A model generated the notes under the pieces. The model ran no database searches. It was not told the DNA's origin and was given only the letters and a program-made list of their open reading frames with translations. DNA of 16,151 nucleotides, from positions 1 through 16,151 of the forward strand of contig JADGJT010000454.1 in NCBI GenBank assembly GCA_027604005.1. Direction: 5' to 3'. Origin of the DNA: Dinochytrium kinnereticum (Eukaryota; Chytridiomycota; Chytridiomycetes; Chytridiales; Chytridiaceae). Below, one piece after another: positions 1-10,700 of the stretch (the first letter of the stretch is position 1; each line of letters starts with the position of its first letter). Made by a program: the position numbers and the translations under genes.

Positions 1-1046
1 GTCTCTAGACCCTGTCTCTGCGGTTGCTGATGCTGAAGCCAAGGTTTCTTTCCGACAGGACCCGACGTCACTTGAGGACTGTTTACAGCCTGTTGCTGCA
101 GGCTCTCACCAACCCCCCTTTTTCTCTCCAGCGACACCGTCTCCAAATTCTGCTTCTGAGGTTGAATAGTTGCATTCTGCGGCGATCCCGGTCTTATCTG
201 CTGCGATTGAAGCCAAGGTTTCCTACCTCCAGACCCCACCCCACCTCCCACTCCAACCCGCGGATTCAAGAACGGGTTAACCTCTGACGAGACCCCCTGA
301 TGAGACCGAGACACCGATGCACCATGCCCAATGTGACCATGAATATTTGAGAAAGACGTGGTCGCCGGTCTCGGCGTCATGTAACCCACCGACCCGCCAC
401 CACCAAGGTTTGGTCGAAACGCACTTGCCCCAGGTGGTGCCGTTGATAACCCTCCGAGCTTTGATGATCCGTCTCGTTGGAAAGCCTTGACGGGTTCCAC
501 CGCAGCCTCGAAACCGGATTTGAACGTTGTGGTGGTCGTGGTCGCCACTTTACCCAACTGTGGATGTTGGCCCATCGATGCTGCTACTGGACCAGATCTC
601 AGCGAGCTCTGTGGTTGTCCAACCCCCTGATGAGTCAAAGGGCGTGCCGGCAGCGCTGTGGAATGCGTTGACCCAGCCGAGGGTCGGGGTTGTTGTATAG
701 GTCTTCCACTACTTGCATCACTCTTTGAGAAACCCGGCGAATCCTGCGCTCTGATAGCGCTGGTTGCTGTCCCCCATGGACGTGATGATTGAGGTCTTAT
801 TGGTGCTTGTAAGGGGTTGGACGGGATATCAATGATGGCGCTTCCGGCTGCGCTTCCAGATGGGAAGGGCTTTTTGTGAGGTGGTTTTGGTGTTGTTGTG
901 GATGATGCTGTGTTGGTGGTGTTTGTGAGTAGGGCCGGTTGATGAGAGGTCGCTGTTGTTTGAGGGGTTGCTGGACGGGTATGAGAGGACGAGGAGGGAG
1001 TTGAAAGGGATTGAGGTTGATTCAGCCATGGCTTTTTCCAGTTCAT
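1..1046 (-). CDS. Partial low-complexity protein with repeated K-P-W-L motif (5' part)
   Basis: An uninterrupted minus-strand reading frame begins at the ATG at 1046 and stays open for 348 codons to the window edge, so the 3' part is missing. An in-frame TAA lies six codons upstream of that ATG, which supports the start unless an upstream exon is spliced on. The protein is rich in Ser, Thr, Pro, Gln and Gly and looks disordered. A short motif recurs: KKPWLNQ at residues 4-10, RKPWLQSQQ near residue 277, and KKPWLQHQQ near residue 336. There is also one looser RPW. I do not recognise the family. The recurring aromatic/basic motif in disordered sequence suggests repeated short linear docking sites, with a folded domain possibly lying beyond the left edge. 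It is divergent from the Rieske-DUF455 gene, 399 bp away. Confidence 0.7.
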   Translation of the reverse strand, partial: MNWKKPWLNQPQSLSTPSSSSHTRPATPQTTATSHQPALLTNTTNTASSTTTPKPPHKKPFPSGSAAGSAIIDIPSNPLQAPIRPQSSRPWGTATSAIRAQDSPGFSKSDASSGRPIQQPRPSAGSTHSTALPARPLTHQGVGQPQSSLRSGPVAASMGQHPQLGKVATTTTTTFKSGFEAAVEPVKAFQRDGSSKLGGLSTAPPGASAFRPNLGGGGSVGYMTPRPATTSFSNIHGHIGHGASVSRSHQGVSSEVNPFLNPRVGVGGGVGSGGRKPWLQSQQIRPGSPQNATIQPQKQNLETVSLERKRGVGESLQQQAVNSPQVTSGPVGKKPWLQHQQPQRQGLE

Positions 1047-1445
1047 GGTTGCTGGTGAGTGTTAGGTGGGGTTGCCAAGACACATTAACATTGGTTGTTT
1101 TCTCGCTTGCTCTTCAGTTTGGATGACGGATCGGGAGGTGGCAGTAGGCGCGTTGCTCTGAAAGCGATCAGGGAGAGAACAGGTTTATTGGGTTAGAGCA
1201 GCCAAAGCATTCCAAGGACTTAAATATACAAGTAAAATGATGACGCCTATCTGTTAAACTGAAAGAAAGCCTCACACCGTCTTCCTCCTCGCTTAGAGCC
1301 TGCGTATTCAACCTTTTTACACACTGGTGTCGCAGCCTTAATTAACCCTTTCTCGCGGCAGTCAACGCAAGGAACTTGGTCCAATTGTCCGAAATCCACT
1401 GTGCACTCGCCAAAAAAAAAAAATAAGTACCGAGCCTTGTCAGTC
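1047..1445. promoter_or_regulatory. Divergent intergenic region, probable bidirectional promoter
   Basis: This 399-bp gap separates the start codons of two divergent genes, so it must hold both 5' leaders and promoters. No clear TATA element or known factor site can be assigned. An upstream ATG at 1401, in frame with the Rieske ORF, is followed by a run of A residues; starting there would add 15 Lys-rich residues. I see no conserved protein in any frame. Confidence 0.45.
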
Positions 1446-4400
1446 ATGCTCCTCACCATCCCAATCCCACGATCGCCATCCCCACAACCCACCTCCTCCC
1501 TGCCCCTCCCCCCCACAGAACGTCTCCTCATAACCCTCTCATCACCTGAAACTCCTGACACCCAGTTCGTCATTCTGTTCCATGGAACAACCCCATACTG
1601 CATTGAAGCTGTGTGCCCTCATTCTGGTGGACCCTTGTATAAAGGCCTGGTGCCTGATATGGAGGATCTGGGTGGTGGAGGAGTAAAAGAAGATCCTTGC
1701 ATTGTTTGTCCTTGGCATGCTTTTCGGTTTAGTTTGAGGACGGGGGGGTCGGAGGATGTTGAGGATGTGGGGCATTTTGCTAAGGTTGGTCGGGGTTCGT
1801 TTTAGTTGATGTTGTAGTTGCTTTTAAGTAGAGGAGGCTGTGAGCTTTGAGGGTTAATGCGGTATTAATGAATTTATCCTGGCTCGATCGGTTTCTCTTT
1901 TGAGGACCCATCCTCCTTCACACCAACGGAGGGCCTTCGCTCTCCCCAATTTCTAAAACAACAAAGTATCCCCCAGACGTTCTGATCAAGATGATTTTTC
2001 TCCTACTACCCAAAATGAACAAAAAAAAAGGTCTTAAAAGTCCACCTCAACGATCCAACCACCCTGATTTTGACCCTTGAAGACTCCATCCCCTCTATCA
2101 CCGTCAGCAAAGTTGAACGGTTTTCGATAAATGATAAGAAAAAACCACTTTCGAATGCTGTGAGTGAGACGGTTGAGTTGGCTTTTGTACAGGAGGAGAA
2201 GGAGCCTAGGAGTTTAGTCGAGTGGTGTGTCAAGGTCTTGAAAACAGCTGGTAAGCGTTGCTTTTTTTGTATTGAGGGGGGAGGGTTATGATAGAGTAGG
2301 GGTTTCTCGCTTTTTTATTTGACCTTCTTATTTTTAATTTGCTGGTGGCATTTTGTTTCGGGTTTTGCGTTCTTTCGTTGTTTTTTCTATCTACTTACTA
2401 TTAAAATTTGTTTTATTATACCGACTTTTTTAAGATCCCTCTGAAAAGGTGAGATACCCTTTTCTTTTTTACTACAAAGCCTTTGTGCTTTTTGTCACGA
2501 TCTTAAATCACATTGACTTTATTTATGCTTAAACGACTCTGTATACTTTTATAACCTTTTTTTTATTACCTCCATAACCTCGTCGTTTTCATACCTTTAT
2601 TTCCGCGAACAAAACAGGTCAGATTGACTTTTAGAGTACGCGACATGTGGGCCTCTGGAGAATTATCAGGTTAAATGTTTATTCTCACAGGCGAATACCA
2701 CCTATAGTTCAAAAACAATTTCGTTCCCCCTGCCTTCTTCCTTTTCTTTTTTTCTTTTTTTTTTAATCAACTGACCCTTTCTTATCCTTTACATTCATTG
2801 AAAATAACTCCTACATGAATTTAGAGGTTGGAACTGGTACACCTCCGGATGAACCTCCACGACATGAAGGGGTCGTTATGGTTGCGCCGGGGCAGATGAA
2901 ACGGAGAGGAAAGGGTGGGACGGTGGTTAGTTATTTATCTAGCGTTTTCGTTTTTTTGTTTTTAGCCCACGCAGAGCCATCCGTCATGTTGCAAAAAAAC
3001 AAACAAAATGCTGTTCATTGCATTATATTTCTTTTTTTGAATTCATATCGCAGAACTGAGAGCAAAGTTCTTTCTCCTTCACTAGTGTACATCCTCAAAC
3101 CTTTTTTTTTTTCTCTGCAAATTTAGGAGTCTAGAATCGCTATCCTTCACTCGTTGGCAAATATTGAGCAATGGGCCATCGATCTTGCGTTTGATGTTAT
3201 TGCTAGGTTTGCTGGTACGCTTGTTAATGATGTTTCTGGAGGCGCTGACAGTGAGTTTGTTTTTTTGCTTTTGCTTTTGTTCTTTTTTTTCTTCTCTTCA
3301 TTGAACTGGGTTCGCTTTTCTGTAAGTTTGTGGATGGGAGATTGGTCATTGAGATTATTATGTACACTGTTTTGGGGTGGTAGCACGGCTTATTAGAGGA
3401 GATATGACCTTTTATTGAATTGGATGGGTAGACTCCGGGGTTTTTTTTAAGCAAAAGAAGGAACCGTTTTTTCTGTTCAAATTCCATTAATATCACCTAA
3501 GTTCCTATCAAGACACCCCTACCACGGGAATTCTTTACAGGCAAGCTTGTTATATTGACAATCCATACTTGTTAACCTGATCTAATTGTCTTTTTCCATT
3601 ACATAGATTTTCTCAAAGTCGCAGCAGATGAGGCACGCCATTTTACCTACCTTGTAGATAGGCTGGAAGCCCTTGGATGCAAGTATGGTGACCTCGCTAT
3701 TCACGGTGGATTATGGGATTCGGCAAAGGTGACGTCGGCGTCCCTTATTGACCGACTTGCTATCGTTCATATGTAAGCCACATCATTGTTGAGATTTTTC
3801 TTGGCTCTCTATTTTGTTTGATCGATAACAAACCATCCTATTACTATTTTCAATGAAGGGTTCACGAGGTATATCGTCAAATCATTTAGTCCCTTGTTTT
3901 TTTGTTTTTTTTTTTTTGTCGTTGGTGATTGATGTCTTTGTAGGCAAGAGGATTGGATGTGAACCCTGCCACTATTGCAAAGTTTGAGAGGGCAAAAGAT
4001 ATGGAAAGCACGGAAAAGCTGAAAACGATTCATGACGTATGAAAGATGAGAAAGGAAAATCATTATCTTCCTTGTTTCTAAACAGTATATATCCCCCTCC
4101 CCCACTCTTAGGATGAGGTAACTCATGTAGCCACTGGGCAAAAATGGTTTTCATGGGTATGTGACCTGGAAGGTCGAGAAAAGGTGGGTTCGCCCGTAGC
4201 TTGCCAAAATGAATACCATTCTTTAAAACTAAAATTCATGTCTCTTCTTTAAAGTATTCAACATTTCATGGAATCGTTAAAGCTTTGTTTCATGGTCCAT
4301 TAAAGGTTCTTCTTTTCCTTTTGTGGTCATTTTTTTCTTACGGGAAGCATAGCCACCGTTCAATGAAACGGATCGCGCAAAGGCTGGTCTGGATACGAAT

Positions 4401-4463
4401 TATTACAAGCCGCTATCCGCTCCTCCAGTTCCCAAGAAGGGAACACTGGCAGAAGAGAAATAG
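1446..4463 (+). CDS. Rieske [2Fe-2S] domain fused to DUF455 ferritin-like di-iron domain
   Basis: Twelve exons give 450 residues: 1446-1784, 2031-2250, 2435-2448, 2618-2669, 2825-2925, 3127-3250, 3607-3772, 3859-3868, 3944-4036, 4112-4183, 4255-4305, 4353-4463. The N-terminal part has both Rieske cluster boxes, CPH at 57-59 and CPWH at 88-91. Residues about 175-430 match the DUF455 (COG2833) family as I remember it: VLKTADPSEK, then LANIEQWAIDLAFD, DEARHF, VHEARGLDVNP and DEVTHVATGQKWF. These supply the canonical di-iron ligand set E256, E292/H295, E342, E375/H378. By analogy with MiaE-like hydroxylases, the Rieske centre may pass electrons to the di-iron site; the substrate is unknown. The weakest joins are the first intron (donor GTTGGT) and the choice of the ATG at 1446 rather than 1401. 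The exons at 2435 and 3859 are only 14 and 10 nt long. Confidence 0.9.
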
Positions 4464-4723
4464 GCATATGAAAACTAAGATGAAAACATGCGCAACAATG
4501 AATTCACGATTTACTTTTGTTGTATCCTCAGCACCCGCTCTTATTCTTTTTGTTTCTTTTGTCTGTCGACTAGTGGCTCACCTCGATCTTGATCGGAAGC
4601 CTTCCCCATATAGCATAGCCCAGCTAAATTTAAGCCATTTCCTAATGATTTGACTTGATAGAGTGAAAGATTGTTTCGATCTTTTTACTCTTCTGCCCCC
4701 ATTTTGAAGCTAGAATATGTGGG

Positions 4724-5867
4724 TTAAACAAAACTGCTGTGAAGAGGCACATATAAAAAATGCTGCAGAACAGAAAGAGACGGTCGACACATACTTGTCC
4801 ATTGCCATCTTATAAAGGCCATCATAAATGCTGTGAATGTTGTCTACAGCAATGCCCTTATTTTTCGATTTACTGGTAACAAAAAAGAAGCAACATTTTG
4901 AAAGTTTCTTCAGTATTTAACAGAAACCAAAATTTGCAGGATACAGAGTAGAAAAAAACATAGAAACTTACATATCCGCATCCGACATTTTTGTTAGACC
5001 AACCGCCAAGGCATGCTCTTTCCCTTCAGCTGTGATGGCTACTAGCGTTTCCGCGGGTACATCCTGCTGCAAAAGAGCTCCAGGAGATGTTAAACCGGGG
5101 CACATAATGTGCGCTCCTGAGATGACAAACTTAATGGCACCTTTGTCGACCTGGTGCTTGGGCATGATGTCGGGGTCTATTTTAAGGAAGTAAAAAGTGG
5201 AAACAGAGATGAGAAAAAAGCCTGATGTATTATTGTCTTCTTTAATGTGCAAATCTATCATGATACAATAACGAAGTAACTTACATCGATGTAACAGGGG
5301 AAGAACAGGGATCAAAGGGCCATCAAAGTGGTTGAAGAATAGAATATTGTTGTTGACAGTGACTATTGACACTGCGTCTTGGCTATTGACCAAAGCGGTA
5401 GTTATTAACAAAATAAAATTCAAATGTCATGGCAAAACAGTGGAATTTTCCGGGGTATCAATATTGTGATCGCATCTCGGTTTTAATGCATACCACTTCC
5501 AAAGCACAATAGGAGCCTTTTTCGGCATAATGTCATCCAAATGAGGTTCCAAGGCCGGATATTGTGCGATGATTTTCGCCCGGATGGCTCGTTGTTGGGA
5601 TGACTTAATCTAGTAACCATTAATAACATACGGGAAGGTGTTAAGCTGTCTTCATCGTCGAAAGGAAACTTGATCGAAACGTTGCAAAAAAGAAACAAAA
5701 AACAACACCCCCTATTGAATAGTTTCCTACTCAATATGATGAGGAACAAACCTGGGATTGCCCAGTGACCGACTCCTTCTGTGTGAATCTGTTATCAGAC
5801 TTGAGTTAGCTACTTCTCGCAGACGATATTGTGATGTTAAATCTATGCGGACTCACTTCTTGAACAT
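4724..5867 (-). CDS. TMA20: MCTS1/Tma20 PUA-domain ribosome recycling and reinitiation factor
   Basis: Seven minus-strand exons give 185 residues, close to the 181 of human MCTS1: 5867-5857, 5788-5752, 5609-5494, 5382-5285, 5176-4972, 4872-4795 and 4736-4724. The N-terminus MFKKFTQKESV and the DIMPKK segment match the MCTS1 N-terminal domain. The PUA domain (about residue 95 onward) carries HQVDKGAIKFVISGAHIMCP and GLTSPGA, the hallmark of the family, followed by AEGKEHALAVGLTKMS. Known role: with its partner DENR/Tma22 it removes deacylated tRNA from 40S subunits after termination and aids reinitiation downstream of uORFs. The first coding exon is only 11 nt. The last exon encodes about four residues and its acceptor is uncertain (4736 or 4733); both use the same stop. 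It is convergent with the Rieske-DUF455 gene across 260 bp in which I see nothing else. Confidence 0.95.
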
Positions 5868-5933
5868 GTTGGTTCTCGTTGTGATGTGGTACGAATAAAC
5901 GATCTTTCAAATTTCGTTTACTTAATTCTTGGG
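5868..5933. promoter_or_regulatory. 66-bp divergent promoter between TMA20 and ERV46
   Basis: The two start codons are 66 bp apart, so both promoters and leaders are compressed here or overlap the neighbouring coding sequence and first introns. An extra ATG at 5886 is in frame with ERV46 and would add 16 hydrophobic residues; if it is used, the gap is 18 bp. No TATA box is obvious. Confidence 0.5.
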
Positions 5934-7571
5934 ATGGTTGTGCGGCATCGCGGTCAGGGGGAAGCGGCACCCGCCCCCTCCAAAGGTTTCTTGCAAACCC
6001 TTAAAGAACTCGATGCCTACGCAAAGCCTTTGGACGATTTTAGAATCAAAACTTCTTCGGGCGCTGCAGGTTCTGTATGGTTTCCATGGCTACTGTGCCA
6101 ACCCAGTTGTCAATTACAAAACACATCAGGCTAAACCACCTCAACATTCCACCTCTTATTTTCTATCAATCCAAAATAGTCACATTGATCAGTGCTGGCA
6201 TCATTCTCATGCTTTTGTTGTCTGAATTTGTGGACTGGCAGACTGTCCAGATTCTTCCCAGTCTGGATGTTGACCGTGCCAGGAAAGAGAAAATGAACAT
6301 TAATCTCAACATTACTTTCCCGAGAATACCATGTTTCCGTAAGTTTTTTCTTTAAGCTTTGTACCTTTCTTGTCCTTCAATATGCGGGATTATTGACGGT
6401 TTACTATACCTCTTTAGTCTTGAGTATTGATGTCATGGATGTTGCCGGCGAACATCAGAACGACGTTGATCACAGCATTATTAAAGCTAGGCTGGATCAA
6501 ATGGGAAATCTCATTCACATGGAAAAGTCAGGTTCGCATATACTCCCTATCATGCATGGGCTTACGAGAAAAATCCAGCAATTGGAGAAACAGCTGGCGG
6601 AGAAGAGAAAGCCCTTGCTGCGACGGCGGACCCTAATTATTGCGGGGATTGCTATGGTGGAGTTCCACCCGAGGGCTCAAATTGCTGCAACACATGCGAA
6701 TCGGTTCGTAAGGCTTATGCCGACAAAGGCTGGTCTTTCTCCAACCCCGACGGAGTAGAACAGGTTTGGTCATTATTTCAGATGTTTATCATTTCCGCTC
6801 TTTAGCTTAAATTCTCTATCTTTCGCGAAAACAGTGCATCCGCGAAGGCTGGACTCAAAAAGTTAAGGAGCAGCAGAATGAAGGTTGCAACATGCATGGC
6901 CATATTGAAGTAAATAAGGTTGCTGGAAATTTCCATTTCGCCCCTGGCAAAAGTTTTCAACAGGGATCTGTCCACGTTCATGACCTGTTTTCGTATCAGA
7001 ACGGGGAGAAGTTTGACTTTTCCCACACGATTCATTCGTTGTCCTTTGGGAAGCAGATGGACTTTATAAATCCGCTTGATCAAGTTTCGAAGGGAGTTGC
7101 AAATGGTTTTTTTTTCTGATTTAAGACTTTCTTGCTAATTCACTTAGATGCCTATATGTATCAGTATTTTATCAAGGTAGTCAGTACCAAGTACAAGTAC
7201 AGAAATGGGACGGACGTCAATACAAATCAGATTGCTGTGACGGAACATGAACGTGATATTCGTGGAGGAAATGCTATGGGTCTTCCAGGTGAGATAGGTT
7301 AACTGCCTACCTTTGTTCCTAGTTAAGTACTGACAGTGGATTTATGTTTCCTTTCACAATACCGGAATTCACCGCAGGAGTGTTTTTTAACTTTGATATA
7401 TCGCCTATGCTCGTGACTTATACCGAGTACAAGAAGCCTTTTTCTCATTTTTTGACCGACGTATGTGCTATTGTAGGGGGAGTGTTTACCGTTGCTGGGA
7501 TACTGGATTCGATTATCTACACTGCCGAGAAAACTTTGAAGAAGAAAATGGACCTTGGAAAGGCAGCATAG
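5934..7571 (+). CDS. ERV46: Erv46/ERGIC3, COPII vesicle cargo-receptor subunit
   Basis: Seven exons give 399 residues, between human ERGIC3 (383) and yeast Erv46 (415): 5934-6069, 6180-6338, 6418-6531, 6579-6763, 6835-7105, 7148-7288 and 7378-7571. Erv46 pairs with Erv41, cycles between ER and Golgi, and retrieves escaped ER residents. The N-terminal cytosolic segment LKELDAYAKPLDDFRIKT is followed by a transmembrane helix (about residues 46-64). The lumenal part holds LSIDVMDVAGEHQNDV, the cysteine pairs of YCGDCYGG and CCNTC, and VNKVAGNFHFAPGKSF. The second membrane segment is FLTDVCAIVGGVFTVAG, ending in KKMDLGKAA, very close to the human tail. The 47-nt intron after 6531 could instead end at 6587, 6593, 6602 or 6611, all in frame. 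I chose the ATG at 5934 because the 5886 start adds an atypical hydrophobic leader. Confidence 0.95.
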
Positions 7572-7576
7572 AGTCA

Positions 7577-7582
7577 AATAAA
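7577..7582 (+). terminator. AATAAA polyadenylation signal for ERV46
   Basis: An AATAAA hexamer lies 6 bp past the ERV46 stop codon. The next start codon on the same strand is only 133 bp past the stop, so the 3' UTR must be very short or overlap the next leader. Confidence 0.5.
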
Positions 7583-7690
7583 AAAGTTTCAGATACTGTA
7601 GTGTGTTAAAGACTACACGGAAGTCTCAAATTCGAAAATCCACCCCGAAACCATTGTGTGACAACCTACGATCGAGAAAGAGCTGGGTCC

Positions 7691-7708
7691 ATGCGCCAAA
7701 CACCATGA
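7691..7708 (+). promoter_or_regulatory. Five-codon uORF overlapping the downstream start codon
   Basis: The first ATG after the ERV46 stop opens a frame of five codons (MRQTP) whose TGA shares the sequence ATGA with the start codon of the next gene at 7705. If the mRNA begins upstream of 7691, ribosomes would terminate directly on the main start, an arrangement that favours leaky scanning or termination-reinitiation. The transcript start is not visible from sequence. Confidence 0.45.
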
Positions 7709-10700
7709 CCTCTTCTACGAGCACGATTAAGCTTCAACAATCAATCGGGGTAACTAAACTTCAGTCAAGAGAGAACGGTGCGGAAGCTGTGAAATCAGGA
7801 AAGCCTAGAAAACACAGGGAAGAAGGCGCTGTGGGCTCGCAATCTTTCTCACAGAGGGCAACCGCACTCAGAGAAAGCATCTCGAGCCTTCGTGGAAAAA
7901 TCTCGATCTCGGTGCCTCATCCCTACGACCCCTTGAAATTTACAGAGTATAGAACTTTTGTTCGACCCACCGTCGTCTTTTCTGGACCTCCTGTTGCGGG
8001 AACTCCTCTTTCTGAGAGTGAATTGAGAGCAAGGCGAGCGACTACCTTTGGGTATGCTGGAAGTGGCTCTAAGGGTAGCAACTTTACTTCTGAAGTAAAG
8101 AAAGAGGAGAGGAAGGCTGAGCCTGTCGTAGATATTCACAAGCATTCGGAAATTCTCCATAAGAACATCAAAGCTTCTGAGCCTTTACGAAGTACGGTCT
8201 CATTGCTTCTTGTTGGTTGTAAAATGGTACCTTGACTGATATCACCTTCTCAGCGACAACACCAATCGCCACAAAACTCGAGAACGGCAAAGCCAAAAGA
8301 AGAGTAATTCCATCCAAACCCGCCACCAAAAACACCGCCCCAACTCTAATGGAACTAGAGCCTCTGATGCTGCTCTTTGATACTATTGCCGCACCCGTTT
8401 CAAACGAAGATTTTCCAATATCTATTGATCATACCATCAAATCCGAAGAATCACCAGGTGAGAACTAGCTGTTTAGATGATTTCTAAAATATCTAGCTTC
8501 CTATCGGTTAGGCTCTAACGAACCGAACGATAATTCCCGATCCTCTCATTGTGAAGAGCATGTTGATTCTGCGCTGAGTCCACCTCCAGAGTGTTCTATG
8601 GAAGTAGATCATAGCATTGAGCAGGAAGTGAAAATTTCGAATGACGGCCCGACCGTATCAGGAGTCTGTCATAAGGATAGCCCTCCTGCTCTAGATATCA
8701 GGAAAAGAGTGAGTTCTGACGGCGAGAGAGAGTCGAAATCAAAAAGGCTAAAGACTTCCGACTATGGAATTGAGATAAAGAAGGAGCCCGGCGAGGTAAC
8801 AGCTGATGTTGAGTTAAGTGTCAACGTGGATGACTCAAAGAATCTTGCCAACGGCTTTATGGACACAAGTGTGCCTTCCTGTAAGAAAAAGGACTCGGAA
8901 TTGACGACAGAGAATGGCATGGATAGTCGGGAAAGATCGATCACGAATGCGCAAGTTCATGAGGACTTAAAACCTGCAACAGTAGAGAATGATGCGAAAA
9001 AGTCACGTCGAGATCGTGAAAAGGGCCGCACTCGAGAGTTTGAAACCACACCAGAGAAGGTTAAGATAGAAAACCAACGAGAAATTAAGGTAGAGAAGGA
9101 GAAAGATAAGAAAAAGGAAAAGGATGGGAAGGATGGAAAAGATGGGAGAGATTCAAAAAGGCCCCGCGACAATGTTCGGGAGAGGGATCGAGGTGTCAGA
9201 GATAAGGACCGAGAGAGAGATAGAGGATCGGATAGGTCTCGTTCCCGAGAACGGAGAGACAGAGATCGGGAGAGAGATAGGGAGCGAAGTGACCGTACGA
9301 GAGAAACCTCAAGGGAACGGTCCAGATCCCGTGAGCATCGCGACAAGGATAGAGAGCGGGATCGTGGCAGGCCGCAGTCTCGAGAGCGTTCGCGATCGAG
9401 AGATAGGGAGAAAGATCGCGAGCGAGACAGAGGACGTGATTTTTCACGGGATCAATCCCGCTCCCGGGAGAGAGATAGAGATAGAGACCGTGGTAGGGAG
9501 AAACGGGAGGATCGTCATGGCGGTCGAGCTGATACATCTCGAGAAGATCGCAAGAAACGTCAGGGGCAGGACGCGAAAGAGGACGTCAAACGGACCGCTG
9601 ATGTTGTCGTTGTGGTGACCGAGCGGGAGAGCAGTGTGGACCCGTTCGCATCCTCCACATCTCCAAAGTCACGCCAACAAAATAAGGATGGAAAGAAGAA
9701 GGATCCTTACCAAAACGCTGCTCCGAAATTCGACTCTATGGCGTCTCCGGGGCTCCCAGATGCCACTCCTAATCTTACCCATCCCCCAGCTTCAAAACGT
9801 GTGATGAGCTTAATGGAGTATAGCCTCAGAGGCAACGCGAGCGTTCCCGAGCGTCTTTCAGGAGAGGATACCCCGATAGTAGACACTCCGTCGTCCATCG
9901 CCAGAAAGCCATCACTTCAGATAGGATCTTCATCTGGCGGAAATAGTCCCATTACTCCAAATTCTCGACAGCTAGCAGATCAGCAGGGTAGCGGTTCGAA
10001 GTCCGGGGCGGGTAGCCTATCTAATCCGGGAAGATGGAAGCATCTTGGACTAATTCATAAGCATATGGGTGATGATCTTAACAAATCAAAGGATGCTACA
10101 CGTCAAATTCTTTCTGCTCTTCATTATTGCGCTAGTCTTGTTTGTCATGCTTTGGATGTAGGCGCTCGTAAAAGTGGTCAATTTAACCCTGTTAGCTGGC
10201 TGCTAAGTCTGCCTGGTCCAAAGATGACCTCCTAGTTATACCCACCTTCGATTCTATGTTAGGCTATGTTTATTTACGCTTTACGAAGCTTAAGCTCACT
10301 GGACTTCACAGCCTAATGTTTTTCTAAACATGAAAATATGCTGATTGATGTTATAGGCTTAGATTTGAGTCGGTTTTGCTATTCAAATCTGGCAAAAGAA
10401 GATTAGCCTTTACTGCGGGCTACGTGAAAAATATACCACCTACCTCTGGAGATGAGAAGAAAACCGTAGACTGGGAGAAAAAGACTCGAGAGCTTGCGAA
10501 ATCCTTTAACGATGCTTGGCACGATACTCAGAAATCGGAATTACGATGGGCTGACGCGTCGAAGTTTTGTCGAGTGCTTTCAGGTTTGGTTAGATGACTC
10601 GCCTTTCTTAACAAGAATTTATAGATGAGTTTCCCCGGTCGTCAGAAAATATTGCTTTAAGCCAGGACATGAGTTTAACTGTGATTTGCGAGTTTTGCTG

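Noticed and set aside
1247..1775. Minus-strand ORFs antisense to the Rieske exon (1247-1603, 1542-1775)
   Set aside because: No recognisable motifs, and they overlap a strongly supported plus-strand exon and its promoter.
2815..3496. Plus- and minus-strand ORFs around 2815-3496
   Set aside because: They extend DUF455 exons into T-rich introns or are antisense shadows; ends such as poly-Phe come from intronic T runs.
4968..5423. 151-codon minus-strand ORF as a single-exon gene
   Set aside because: It reads through two introns of TMA20; the segments between match MCTS1 only after splicing.
7337..7377. Coding use of 7337-7377 (GFMFPFTIPEF) in ERV46
   Set aside because: Joining at 7378 gives LPGVFFNFDISPM, which aligns with the ERGIC3 LPGVF segment, whereas the upstream acceptor at 7337 puts the rest out of frame.
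8957..9618. Long ORFs on both strands and in other frames over the RD/RE/RS tract (8957-9346 and 9196-9537 minus; 9124-9618 plus)
   Set aside because: They are by-products of the purine-rich periodic DNA. Only the frame continuous with flanking exons keeps non-repetitive coding sequence on both sides.
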